Made by a program: the position numbers and the translations under genes
The notes under the pieces: generated by a model
Databases searched by the model: none
What the model saw: the letters and a program-made list of their open reading frames with translations, nothing else
What the model was told of the DNA's origin: nothing
Assembly (NCBI GenBank): GCA_020809705.1
Contig: CP085826.1
Coordinates: 1,426,001-1,490,000 of the forward strand
Length of the DNA stretch: 64,000 nucleotides
Direction: 5' to 3'
DNA from: Calonectria ilicicola
Lineage: Eukaryota > Ascomycota > Sordariomycetes > Hypocreales > Nectriaceae
In this document: positions 43,348-56,983 of the stretch, piece by piece
Layout: each line of letters starts with the position of its first letter
Position numbering within the stretch: the first letter of the stretch is position 1

Positions 43348-45399
43348 ATGGAGTGGGAATCTGTAGCCGCTGAAAAGAAGGCGCGTATTCAAGATGCCAT
43401 TCCTGAGGCTTGGCGTATAAAAACCCCGCCATCTGATTCCTCCGTCCTCACGTACCCAAAAGAATGTGGTCTTTTGACGGAAGATGAGCTTTCCATCACC
43501 GAATCGACTGCAGTCGATCTAGTTGAACGGATTGCCAACGGAAAGCTTACATCCGTTGCCGTCACGACCGCCTTTTGCAAAAGAGCTGCACTGGCGCATC
43601 AATTGGTGAGAATTGACCCTACGACGTGTATTTCATCTAGTGGAATGGCAAAGGCTGACTTTGATCTAGTTAAATTGCTCACTTGAATTCTTTCCTGAAA
43701 TTGCATTAGCCAGGGCTAAGGAGCTAGACGAGTATTACGCTCGTCACAAGACAACTGTTGGACCACTACATGGGTTACCAATCTCACTAAAGGACCAATG
43801 CCGCATTAAGGTAAGAGATTTCTCCCCAGAAACATAGCATAGAGTTTTGTTTGGTCATGGGAACTCTTATTTCCACCTGCCTCTTTACCTGTAATCTTCA
43901 TCTGGTTTCGCATCCATGAGGCTTTGAACTGTGGGCGATGAGTAAGCTAACTCATACAGGGCCTTGAAACGACCATGGGATATGTTTCCTGGATCGGCAA
44001 ATACGATACGGAGGAATCAGTGATTGTGAAATTGCTTCACAACGCAGGAGCTGTATTCTATGTCAAGACAAGCGTGCCCCAGAGTCTCATGGTTTGTGAA
44101 ACGCTGAATAATATCATTGGCCGCACGGTGAATCCTAGGAACAAGAATTGGTCTTGTGGTGGTAGTTCTGGAGGTGAGGGTGCTTTGATCGGATTCCGTG
44201 GAAGCTTGATGGGTATTGGAACCGATATTGGTAAACTATTTCACCATTAGAACGTAAGAGCTATGACTGACGTGATGCAGGGGGATCTATCCGAGTCCCG
44301 GCGGCCTTCAACTATCTCTATGGTCTCAGACCTAGTCATGGTCGTCTTCCATATGCAAAGATGGCGAACAGTATGGAAGGTCAAGAAACTATTCACAGTG
44401 TATGCGGACCTATCTGCCATTCTGTTGCAGATATGCGTCTCTTCGTGACTTCTGTCCTAGGAGAGAAGCCTTGGCTGCATGATTCTAAAGTCATACCAAT
44501 GCCGTGGAGACCGGCTGAAGTGGATGCCATCAAGGCCAAAATTGCTTCTGGTGGGCTTACTTTGGGATTTTATAATTGTGATGGGAATGTAAGTGTTATT
44601 TGTTTGTGTTTGGTATGCATGTAATGACGGAATGACTGACAAAGTAGGTTCTTCCTCATCCCCCAATCCTTCGCGCCGTGCAGACAGTTGTAGACGCAGT
44701 AAAGACTGCAGGGCACACTGTTTTATCTTGGGAGCCTTATAAGCATGCATATGCTGTTGATCTTGCCAATAGAGTATACGCCTCTGATGGAGGCACAGTG
44801 AGTGATATTTTGCTTCTCATAGTTGTGCGCTAACGGCATCTAGGATATATTCGATACTCTCAGAGCCTCTGGGGAACCAGCTATCCCAAATCTATCGGAT
44901 CTGGTAAACCCAAACTTACCTAAAGCGGATGTGAATGAAGTTTGGGATATCCAACTCGATAAGTGGAAGTATCAATGCGAATACCTCGCAGCAATACAGG
45001 CATTTGAAGTAAAACATGGCAGGGAATTGGATGCCATAATAGCCCCCATTACACCCACAGCAGCTATAAGACACAATCAGTTCAAGTACTATGGATACGC
45101 CACCGCTATAAACTTCCTGGATTTTACCAGCGTTGTGGTCCCGGTTACATTCGCTGACAAAGCTATTGATGGAAAAAACAAGACGTTCAAGCCCCTGACT
45201 GGGATGGATGAAATCGTTCAAGCTGAGTGTAAGCCACAGTTGTTCTCGAACAAATTCTATATTTAACATGAGTTAAACAGATGACCCTGAGGCATATCAT
45301 GGGGCGCCAGCGGCAGTGCAGATTATTGGACGACGCTTAACCGAGGAAAGAATCATGGCCATTGCAGAGGAGATTGGAGCACTGCTACAAACCATGTGA
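43348..45399 (+). CDS. amdS: AmdS-type amidase (acetamidase family)
   Basis: Seven exons, 43348-43605, 43670-43810, 43960-44230, 44281-44588, 44648-44797, 44844-45228 and 45281-45399, give 543 aa, the usual length of fungal acetamidases. All joins keep frame. The amidase-signature triad is intact: Lys in ISLKDQ (~127), cis-Ser in CGGSSGGEGA (~202) and nucleophile Ser in GTDIGGSIRVPA (~226). Similarity to Aspergillus-type AmdS holds through the whole protein (AFNYLYGLRPSHGR, MPWRPAE, LDAIIAPITPTAA, EAYHGAPAAVQIIGRR). The enzyme splits small amides such as acetamide to acid and ammonia. Because it shares a promoter with a ureohydrolase, 4-guanidinobutyramide is another possible substrate. No signal peptide; cytosolic. 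Confidence 0.93.
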
Positions 45400-47278
45400 T
45401 GATTTGGCCCAATTGATTATTATGATTAATGATTACCATAAAATGAATTCCATTTGCTGCAAGTAGTCGGCCCAGCACCTAAAAATAGGTGTTCTTGCCA
45501 AGAAGTCGTAGTCACACGAGTGATAGATTAGCTGGAATTTGCCATACCTGGTATCATAGAAACGAAGCTTATGTTGTATCTGCCATGACCATTGACTACC
45601 AGGCGCTGTGATGGGGTGTCGGATGTAGCACCATACTTATAATAATCTCGAAGGAATATCCCACCACACAAATTAATACACCGGGCTGAGAATGTCACAA
45701 TCACTTCACGGGCGACACTGTGTCATGGACTATGGATGGTTGTCATCGTGATTGCTTAACTCTTAAACTCGTCATGATTACTAGCCAATATATCACTATA
45801 TGGTAGTCTCAACTCTCTCAATTAGCGTCTCCTTTTCCACATGTTGCACACGCGCCATTGGGTCCACCATCACCCTTGCAGGTGCCGCATACTTCGTATC
45901 TGCCTCTTCCTTAAGGTAAGGGGTGGTCTGGGGAAAACTTGGATTGACCGTTAGACGATGATCTTGTTCTCAAAGAGCCAATATATCCATTGTGCATTCG
46001 GGCCTTTGGAAGTAATAAATCATACCATGTTGTTCTTTTTCGTGTTTTTATGCGAGGCTGCAGTAATAAAGGGATAGTATTTGGAATGCTTAGAAGTGAT
46101 TGTATCTGTTAAGATCTAATTGCAAGAGAGAGTAATTCAGAGGCATGACGCTCCTTATATAGCCGCAAACCAAGTTCCTCTGCAGCCGACTGAGAAGCCA
46201 ACAGTATGGCTCGCCCGACAACGCTTATGAGGCATTAAATTAAATCACGAGGGTGGCGCATTTGATGCAGTCATGGTGCGGGGATTTGGAACTTACAATT
46301 GCAAGCAACCACTTGTCTTGTGAAGCCAAATGGGAGCGGGGCAAGAATAGACAGCATTTCAGTTTTGAGGCCAGACACAGTGGCCACATTAGTGGCTGAG
46401 GATGCACGAATCGCAAATCAGAAATATCTTTTAGCACGTAGGAATCAATTCCGCCTTAATCGCCTTTCCGAAAAATGAGGCTCTGCGAGTGTTAGGCGTG
46501 GACATTACCCGTCCGCTTGCGTGGCTCAACATATACCTTCTTACATATTTTCCCTGTAGTAACAACGCCACTCTTTTTGCTTGACTGCGCAGTCCGGTCA
46601 ATACGACTGTGCATGATGATTTTGAGGAGTTGGGGTTTAATATAATGCTTCTATTTCATTATAATAAATGAGGTTCATTTTCGAATGGTTTTAATACTTT
46701 GTCATAAGTTCGAAGCTCAGGGAATTTATGTTTAATTTATGCCATCTTCTAGATTATGTATCCCACAAACTCGGGTCAACTCCCAGGAATTTATTTTGAA
46801 GTTAATAATTGATATCCTGTAAAAAACCTCAAGTTATAGGCAAAAATTGTATCAGTGCAAGTAATGTCAGGTGATTGGTGCTCTGAGGACTTCTGCACTA
46901 GCGGAAAGCGGAAATGGCCGAGCCAAGAAATAACATCAGGTAAAATCTCGGAGGCCACTTTTGATTCGATTAGGCTAATAAAAGGGCGTATCTTGGCAAT
47001 GCAGTGTGTTTCGGCTCTCTCGGTAAGCCGACGAGCACCCTGTCACCTCTCTCGATGTAGCCAATGAGGACACTCTTCGACGGTTGCGCTGAAGCAACAG
47101 GCGCATCCATCAACCCATGTACACATTACAGCTGCGCCACGATACCAAATGATCCGTTGGCGCGCATCCTTGCCCCCCGCAGTCTACCGAATAATTAAAA
47201 GCATCGCCCTCTCCAGTGGGGAATTTGTTCAGCTGATCCAAAATTTTGAACAAAATATTTCAGCATCGACCAACAGAT
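45400..47278. other. 1.9 kb gene-poor region
   Basis: Apart from a small Cys-motif candidate exon at 45818-45909, only short frames without motifs are present. AT-rich stretches around 46.6-46.85 kb show no clear inverted repeats by eye. Confidence 0.4.
45818..45909 (-). CDS. candidate small Cys-motif peptide, terminal exon
   Basis: A short exon on the minus strand ends RYEVCGTCKGDGG, then a P-N-G-A-CATCGKGDAN tail and a stop at 45818-45820. The C-x2-C-x-G ... C-x2-C-G-K-G pattern is like a single DnaJ-type zinc knuckle, which occurs in tiny fungal proteins of 40-60 residues. An acceptor (CCTTAAG) lies just upstream in phase 1, and an ATG followed by GTATGA lies ~120 bp further, but a clean join to a first exon was not found. 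It could also be chance. Confidence 0.3.
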
Positions 47279-48175
47279 ATGGCATCACATGACATCAAAC
47301 CTCAACCTGGGAAAACACCATCGCTGCTTAAATCCATGGCCGAGCACAATAAAGTCACTCTCGAACATGAACTTTTGCCAATGGGGAGAAAGTTGAACCG
47401 CTGGATCCAGGGCGCCTTGGGCTCCGGAGTGCTGACTCTGGCGCTATTGATCGCTCAGGGTGTGTTGCAAAGGCAAGGAAACGAATTGTTTGACCTTATT
47501 GACTAGGACATGGCTTATGTTCGGCAATGGATATCTTGGACAGTAAGTTGACCACATTATTCTGTCCCACCGGATTAAATTAATTGGATAGATTGTAATC
47601 TCGATACTACTTAACACTGCCAATCTGGTTCGTCTCAGATACTACGCCCTTCGGCCACTACCAGCACTAGTGAACGCAGTTATGTTCGGATACGTTGCCT
47701 CCAATGTATTATACTCACTAGGGCGAGGAGTTCAATATTGGCCATGGTCGGGACCCCCTCACTGCCCTGGTGCACCAAAAGAATACGACTATATGTTTCC
47801 TGAGACACCCCGTGTCCCAAGCTCTGCAGCCGCTTATGAAGACTGTCAACAGTGGATCCCTGTGTACTTGGGGGTTGTTTTCGCACTCTTGGCTGTTGCA
47901 ACAATTCACGGGTGAGTAATATTTTGTCAAACGACGTTTGGTGTTTGTCAGGCCAGTCGTTTCCTTCGGTGCCAAAAGGTTACAAAAACTAATTAGTGGT
48001 AATCTATAGATTAATATCAACAATCATATCTATCGACGAGCTAGCGAAGGTAGTCCTTTTTCAAACGCGCTCCACTAATTCGGGAGAGACCAAATCCGAG
48101 TTCGAAAACGGACAGCTTCTCTTACAAATGCGCATATACTGGGATGCCTCCGAACGCCAGCCAATTCAGCTCTAA
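47279..48175 (+). CDS. small four-helix membrane protein, unknown
   Basis: Exons 47279-47461, 47507-47542, 47592-47911 and 48010-48175 give 234 aa. The last two junctions have strong sites (GTAAGT/GATAG and GTGAGT/TATAG); the first intron (45 nt, donor GTGTTG) is weak, so the first exon is less sure. Helices are seen at WIQGALGSGVLTLALLIAQG, WISWTIVISILLNTANLV, ALVNAVMFGYVASNVLYSLG and WIPVYLGVVFALLAVATIHG. The loop between helices 3 and 4 carries two Cys (PHCPGAP and EDCQQW) and should be outside. A charged tail follows. I do not recognise the family. Confidence 0.6.
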
Positions 48176-48926
48176 GTCGGTTGGTGATCAGTAAAGAAAT
48201 AACAGATAAAAAGAAAATTCTTCAGATGAGATTCGCGGTCTATAGATTGAGCTACGACAAAGTCTCTAGGAGCTTGGGATACTGGTCTTGAAATCTATAT
48301 CCTAGTAAGGCACTTTTTGAGCTAAGGATTTCCATCACACGAAGTCCACGGGTTACGAAATGGGGATTGAAGAGATGAGTGAAATTTTCAAGCGAGGAGC
48401 AGACAAGATTTGCCATTCACCAAAAATGGGCGTGGAACTAGTATCAGAAAAGATTATCGGTGGAGGGGCTTTATTTTCTACGGAGTATGTGTTTGAATCA
48501 AGAGACTTGAGACGTAAAATTAAATCAGCGGACACTGCCCTTGACCCACGCACCGTATCTTTATCATTCGCTGTAGCCTCCAGTCCAAGTTGGCAATTTT
48601 CTTTTTTTAAAAGTCGTGGGGTTGGGCTGCATATGTTTCCTCATTGGTCATCTTTTATCCAGCACGATTAAGCCCAACAATAGCATTATTGACGACGAAC
48701 TTCAACCATTATTCTCCCACGGGTGACACTTCCATTGGCACTCAAGTATTTTACGTACGACGGTTCTAGACTTGAACAATTGTTTGTAATTATATATTCG
48801 GTGTATGTAATGAAGACAAGATATTTTGCCGAAAGTCAGTGCCTTGTAAAACGAAGCTTTGTTAATCCGGTCGTATTTTCTCTCAACTTGACAGACACGG
48901 TATCAGAGACAGCGTTCGTATCAAAT
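48176..48926. other. convergent intergenic region
   Basis: It lies between 3' ends of two genes. Two open frames (48360-48671 and 48723-48998) carry no motif. Nothing else was seen. Confidence 0.4.
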
Positions 48927-50029
48927 TTATTGCAAACTTTGGACAAGAACCTGTGGAGAGATATCGGATCTCTTGTCCATCTCGATGTCATCTTGTGATT
49001 TATCGCTCCGCATTTGTGGAAAGTAGATGCCTGGATGCACAACGGTCAAGATGATACTCGAGATTAGTACTAGAGCTCCATCAAGAACGAGAAAGCTTGG
49101 TTCATCCTGCATAATGTGATTGCCCCAGCCACCAGCCATTTCGATAATTCTGGCGAAGCATTGTTAGTTTGGAAGTGAGCAAAGAATCGAAGGTGACGAA
49201 CCTGTAGACGCATCGGATAAGGATCAAAGTATAAGCTGCTATCAAAGCACGAAAGAACTGAATGAATTTGGCATCTTTCCAAACTTGCGCTCCCTCGCTG
49301 CCAGGTGCCTCGTGCACATATTTCCTGACCCTAAAGATGTAATCGGCAGCTACAAGGCCAAAAGCCACCAACACAACAACCTGGAGAACCACGCCAGCCA
49401 TGATGATTTGATTGCCAGTATCAGCTTTAGATTTGTCAGTTCCAGCGCCTGCTGCGACTCCGCCACCAATAGCCTGGACAACTAGGCATGATATATCGGC
49501 TGGAAGGAATACGATAGGGTACAGTTTCGGTCGTATGCGTGAAATGTCTGGATTGAGCGCTAGAGAGATGTGTTTGAGCGTCAAATAGATGGCAGCACAA
49601 AGAAAGGTTGGGCCGAGAATGATGCAGCAGATTTGGATTTTGAAGCCGGTTTTATCCCAGACGTTGGGGTGCATCATGATGCGACCGATGTAGCCTTTGG
49701 TATAATAGTTAGTGTTGGTCTTAATTTATGGCAAGAAGTCTTCCATAAAGAAGAAAAAGAGGGTAGGCCGTAGAGCGTGAACCGCGACACATACCAATGC
49801 ACTCAAGAAACGTCCCCAATGAGATCGCGACGCAATACGACCACGTCCGTTTCCAGATACCCAAGCCCAAGGCGGCAATGAAGCATAGTTTAAACATCAC
49901 AGTGAAGAACACATTGGATCCTAAATTAGGTACATAACCAAGTGTTGTAGCTTCGACGGGACAGGCTAGCGAGACATCGGTACAGTTGCTAAAGTCGCGA
50001 ATGACGCGAACACTTAGCCAGTGTGACAT
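48927..50029 (-). CDS. RTA1-like membrane protein 1
   Basis: Three exons, 50029-49795, 49694-49202 and 49149-48927, with introns of 100 and 52 nt, give 316 aa, the usual length. Seven helices are expected and can be followed from NVFFTVMFKLCFIAALGLG to VLDGALVLISSIILTVVHPG. Family hallmarks are the first-loop Cys pair (SNCTDVSLAC), CIGYIGRIM across the first intron, a CCIILGPTFLCAAIYL helix, PADISCLVVQAIGGG, and IRCVYRIIEMAGG across the second intron. RTA1-like proteins include yeast Rsb1 and Rta1, tied to sphingoid-base export and tolerance to toxic lipophilic compounds. Specific substrate unknown. Confidence 0.92.
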
Positions 50030-50829
50030 GGTTCAAAGACGTGGAAGATGTCTTAATTCGGACGGATCTGAGCGGCTTCTGAGTGAGGTAGTGAGATATA
50101 TTAAATGGTTTCAAAGAATGAAAGTGATGGTGGTAAATGTAAGGAGGTGGAGGGGACCACTGACGGCAAGTTTGCATTCTCGACAGCCTTCTGGGGTGAC
50201 GCAGTTTAATACCCGCACAACAATACAAGCGAAAAGCTAAGAGAGGGGAAGTAGATCTTGGCTGACACATGGCCGGGCGCCAACAGTGTGGGTAAGCAAT
50301 TTCATCATCCCTTCCGGGCTCGGGTTGCTGCTTCAACCCGATCAGACTTGAAAGGCCGCCCAGGTTCGACCATACTTCGAGTAAGATAGCCAACGAAGGC
50401 AGAGCCAAGTCTTCCACAGGATCCCATTTCACGAGATGGGATAGATCCCCGTGGAATGGGGCGGGGGTGCCATGACCATCCGTCAAAGCAATGTGACAAG
50501 ACGAATTTAGACCAAAAACGCCCAGAGGCCGTGGAGTTTGTCGTGGCACGGCCACTTGATACGATACGCTACACCTGCCATGCCTAGTGGGCCGCGCAAG
50601 GACCGACAGACTACTCGCCCATGTGGAGAGAGGCGGCTAAAACTTTTGTCTTGCACACTGGCCAAGAGTGGACCAGTGTCCGAACCTCGTATCTCGCATC
50701 CACGTTTCGCATTTCGCATAGCTTGATCTTGGAACCACGTGTGCCAAGTCATTATCAAGCCAACCTCTGGCCTCTTCAACATGCATGTCTTTTTGCCAAT
50801 AATCACTTGCCTACCTCGTCAAAAAAGAA
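50030..50829. other. divergent intergenic region
   Basis: Promoter region between an RTA1-like gene and the degenerate Zn2Cys6 gene. Open frames here lack motifs. Confidence 0.4.
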
Positions 50830-52217
50830 ATGCAGAAGAGAATTCATAAAAAGTCCAGGGCGGGCTGTAAAAATTGCAAACGACGTAAAGTCAAGGTACG
50901 TCTTAGATTGCTTCGTTGCATATTTTTGTACTCATGAGGCTTAAAATACTGTTAAAATGATGATAGAAAATCACGTTATTTATTGAGTTAGACTGACAAT
51001 ACCCAAGTGCGACGAGGCGTATCCTGTGTGTTTCAATTGCAAGAGGCACGACGTTCCTTGTAGTTTATCCTACCTAAAGGAGAGCGCGTTTGTGACAGCC
51101 AAGAGTAGCCTCGAGCTTTCCGAACCAAGCGACGATAATGAGTTCGAGGTTTCTATCAACTCTAAAAATGAAGGCATTATCAGTGATGCCGGCGACTTTG
51201 TGACATGCCGGCCTCGAGACCTATGGGATCGTGATCTCGAGTTGATGCACCATTTCTGCACCATGACGGCCAACACAATTTCACTTCGGGAAGATACTAC
51301 TTGCATCTGGAAGGTTGTTATACCTGAACAAGGCTTTCGATATCCATTCGTATTGCATGGTCTTTTGTCTCTCGCCGCCATCCACAAAGCGTATCTTATT
51401 CCTAACCAGAGAAAGTTTTACTTGACATTATCAGACTACCACCAGACTATAGGATCGGACGGTTGCAATTACGAGTTGCTACGGTTCAATTGCCACAACT
51501 GGGAGTCGGTGTTTGCGTTTTCCTCTATCATGGTGCTGTACATGCTATGCATGCCCATCCGATCAAACACCAAGAAGCTACAAGATCCAATCACAAATGT
51601 CCTAGATCTCATTCGAGTGATCAAAGACGCGAGAAAAACTCTTCGGCATCCGAGCCCTAGAATATCCAACTCAAAATTTGCTCCTATGGCGTATGGCGCA
51701 TGCATACCCGATACTGGATTGCCTCGTAAACAGTGCGTTTGCTGCCAAAGCAGGACTCCTTTCAGCTGCTAATGTACCCTATAGCACCGCTTCTTTGGAT
51801 CACTCCATTTTGCCATTTGACACACTCCAAGCTCTCGATAAACTCCACACTTTCATTAAGCAAGATATGCCGTCAACAAGTTAAGTACACTACAAAAAGG
51901 CCATCGAAAGCCTTCAGTTATCAGCCAAATATATGGCGGAATTTGGCGTCTATGTTGAATGCGGACCGGTTGTAGCTGTTCTGTACGCAATTCACGACAG
52001 CATCGTCACAGACCTTCGTGAGCGAAGACCACACGCATTATTGCTGTTGGCGCATCTCATGGTATTCTTTGTCTCTCTTGAAAAGGCAATATGGTACTTA
52101 CGAGGGTGGGCGAGAGCTATATTTACCGAAATCCAAGCTGTCCTTGACATGCATCCTCAATCCCTAACCTTTCTTGAATGGCCAAAAAAGCAAGTCGAAG
52201 AGCTTTACAGGTGGTGA
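50830..52217 (+). pseudogene. Zn2Cys6 transcription factor gene, degenerate
   Basis: Exon 1 (50830-50895) and exon 2 (from 51008), split by a 112 nt intron, give a full zinc cluster: C13, C16, C23, C30, C33 and C40 in MQKRIHKKSRAGCKNCKRRK and what follows. The layout (cluster at the very start, then LLSLAAIHKAYL and AYLIPNQRKFYL-type helices) is that of UPC2-like fungal regulators. The frame is then broken: near 51.6-51.7 kb coding sequence moves by one base, and a TAA at 51882-51884 interrupts the new frame, which goes on with YKKAIESLQLSAKYMAEFG and ends at 52217. The remaining open piece would be a ~270-residue truncated protein. Likely a pseudogene, though a sequence error could explain one of the two breaks. 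Confidence 0.72.
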
Positions 52218-53926
52218 TGCTAGATATGCCAATTGTAATATTTTATCCGCGTTATAATAAAAAAACCCTCATGATTTTTAAACAAAATTGGAAGCAGTCG
52301 AGGTCAGTGCGTGGGTCCGAGAAAAGTGAACCCCCCAATGGCACCAAGATTGTCGGTCCCCTTAATCAACTTCTCTTGTAAGTCGAATTTGGATAGTCTG
52401 ATGAATTTGCCTGGATGGCAAAATGATATGAGTACGGGATGAAGAGAGCAGAGGGTAAATTCAGGATTTGGGCTGGAAATTCGCTACATCTACTACAAAA
52501 GTGGCGAGAGGTCCTGTATGTATATCCACGAATAGATAGATTGAAGCAATATGCGCTGGATGAAGCAATTTCTTATCTTTGGGGGTAATCGCCTACCGAA
52601 AACCTGCCCCGTTTCTAAACCACAACACTCTGTGAGCAAGCTGGTCAAAGAACTTGACCATCTTCGATTGCCACACTTGTCGGACGGGTCTTGGCGATTA
52701 TGTGAGTTGCGTACCAAGCAAGCCAAGGCTGATCATGTCTTGGAGTAGGTTGAGACGAGTGCGCTATTGTTAAAATTAATGCGAATACTCGCATTTACCC
52801 CACTAGGTTCGGCCAGGGCGGTAAAGATTGAAGCCCTCGGGCCGTATCCCGCACACCCCTGTCTATCACCACGATCTAGCCACCGACAGTCTGCAGTTAG
52901 GTGCCAATTCCTGGATGTTGTGATGGCGTCTCAAATGGTGTTCTCTCGCTTGGCAGGAGGACAGTGATATCTTGGCACCGTTTATTCTTCTCTCAAATCG
53001 TTGCCTTTTGGGTGAGCGAAACACGCCAACACTTTCGCCATACTCATCTGCGACGACACGTCCATCAACCTTTACGTTTTTCCCACAGCTAAAAGAGAAA
53101 AATGGATAAAATATAACTTGACAGTATACATTTGGGCCGCACTGACGAGTGTTTGCTGAGTAACACTTGCAGCCGGCGAGCTCTTTGCCAGATTGGTTGT
53201 GGTGGCCGTGTTAGCGGCGGTCGGATGACGTGACATGGATATGAGATGAGAAGGGACGGACCATTCTCAGACCTGAGGCGGATTTCACCAGCTTACAAAA
53301 TTCTAGTTAAGAAAACGAAATGCGAGATACGAAGTACGCGGGTTCTCTCCCCCGCCATCGTATCATCCCCACTCAAACGTAAAGAATGTCATTCTGGATC
53401 CACTCTTTAGTTTCCTCGCGCCAACCCGAGAGCTTTGTCGTCTCCTATGAGATTGTCTCCGTGCGTACATAGTCTTACCCTGTCAAACGCAGGAGGCATG
53501 CCAAGAGCCTCAAGGTTATTTCCAGCAAACCAGTGCTAGCATGGGATTGAACGTCCGGGAGCCTCGTGGTCGGTTGAGAAGAGATTCATATCGAAGCATT
53601 GGGAAACTCGGTTCCAATGCGGTTTTCCTATTTTCATCATGATCTCTTTACTCATAATTAGCCATAAGTCTCCCACGATCTGCAGCTTTTGTGTGTCTCA
53701 TTCTCTACATCGTTCTTTATCCAGTCACTGGGCAATTACAGCATAATCTTGCTCTGACATTTCGTTCTTTATTTCATTCATTCATTTTTTTAGCATTCCC
53801 GTCTTCAACCGTCCCAGGCATTTGAATCGTGGCTTAAACCCACACAGCAGAATCCACAACCCATTCGCTTCTTTTTAATTACACCTGTTCGACTGTGTTC
53901 CGCAAAAAAGCAACATATATCACAAA
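52218..53926. other. 1.7 kb gene-free region
   Basis: No frame with a protein motif, no RNA gene and no clear repeat. It precedes the second RTA1-like gene and should include its promoter. Confidence 0.4.
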
Positions 53927-54942
53927 ATGCGCGCATGCAATCCTAATTATAAGGACGCCGTATGGGCGTTCTATCGCTATGAACCATCCAAAAGCGCCGC
54001 TATTGCGTTTGCAATTCTCTTTACCCTAACAACCATACTGCATGCCTTGCAGATGTGGCGTAGCAGGATCTGGTTTTTGTCAGCCCTTGTCGTTGGAGGA
54101 GTTTGTAAGACAGCTGAATCTGTTTAGCCATTTCAAGCCCAAAATTACTAACGAGATTGAACTACCAGGTGAGGTAATTGGTTATATTGGTAGGCTGTTG
54201 AGTGCCAATGAAGAGCCAGGGTGCTGGACAATTGGCCCTTTCGTCATTCAGAATCTCTTTTTGCTTATCGCGCCCGCCTTCATGGCTGCCTCGATTTATA
54301 TGACACTGGGCCGTATTGTGGAGCTAGTCGAAGCAGATCGGCATTCTATTATTCGGCGTCAGTGGCTCACAAAAATATTTGTGGTTGGCGATGTTCTTTC
54401 TTTGCTCTTCCAGGCTGCCGGTAATTCCTCCCCACTGCCGCTGAGTTGCGATTTCTAATAGTATTTCAGGGAGCGGCATGATGGCCTCGGCAGAGATGAT
54501 GCACACGGGAGAAAATATTGTTGTCGTGGGCCTATTCGTACAGCTCGCTTTCTTTGGCTTGTTCATTGTGGTTGGTGGTGTGTTTCACTATCGCATGTTG
54601 CAATCTCCAACCACAAAATCGTGGGATCCGAAGATCCGATGGCAGTCATATCTTATCACTCTCTACGTTGTCAGTGTGCTCATCCTTGTTCGTAGCGTCT
54701 TTCGCCTCATTGAGTACATCGACGGAAATGATGGGCCGCTCATGTCATCCGAGGTTTATGTCTATATTTTTGACGGTACACTAATGCTGATGGCGTTGGT
54801 CTGGTTGAATTGGTTTCAAGTTGGTGAGGTCGGGTTGTTGCTGCGCGGAGGAAGGCCCATTAATAATGGGCTTGAGTTGATGAAACTAGACAGCAGAGAA
54901 CGGTTTCGAACCAAGGAAGACGGAGCGGAACTTGGTCATTGA
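53927..54942 (+). CDS. RTA1-like membrane protein 2
   Basis: Three exons, 53927-54104, 54169-54420 and 54470-54942, with introns of 64 and 49 nt, encode 300 aa. The start YRYEPSKSAAIAFAILFTLT is typical for the canonical branch (Y-x-P-S). Then CEVIGYIGRLL across intron 1, a helix with FVIQNLFLLIAPAFMAASIYM (split by me into two halves: FVIQNLFLLI and APAFMAASIYMTLGR), VVGDVLSLLFQAAGSGMMAS across intron 2, and ILVRSVFRLIEYIDGNDGPL are all hallmark RTA1 blocks. Seven helices. Role: probable lipid translocation or drug-tolerance function at a membrane. It is closer to the family consensus than RTA1-like 1, so the two are not a recent duplication. Confidence 0.93.
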
Positions 54943-55104
54943 AGCGATCGTGTGTTGCTTTTTTTTACTCTTGAACTACCAAGGCTAAAATTTCCAGAGT
55001 TTAATCAGCGTAGATTTAGTGCGTATGCGCTCCTTTCTTCGTGTATGTATCCAGTACAACCTAGTCAATGCAAAAGAGTCGCGCAATCATCTCAGGGTAC
55101 AGTG

Positions 55105-55112
55105 TATATAAG
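55105..55112 (+). promoter_or_regulatory. TATA-like element upstream of the acetylglutamate kinase gene
   Basis: TATATAAG about 200 bp upstream of the ATG at 55315, in the 372 bp gap after the RTA1-like gene, which otherwise holds nothing recognised. Confidence 0.4.
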
Positions 55113-55314
55113 TCTTTCTACTGTATCAATTCGCAAGTGATGTGGGGCAAGGCGGGGAGCTCGGCTCAACTCCATGACTACGTACGTATCGCAGATTAGA
55201 TATCAATCAAGTCTAAAATTTCGACACGACAACGACATCTCTCTGCCTCACCACCATCAATTGGCCCTTCCACATCCGCCTGCCCACCTTGCAGCCCGCC
55301 GAGACAATTGCGAA

Positions 55315-56983
<1,669 letters not shown>

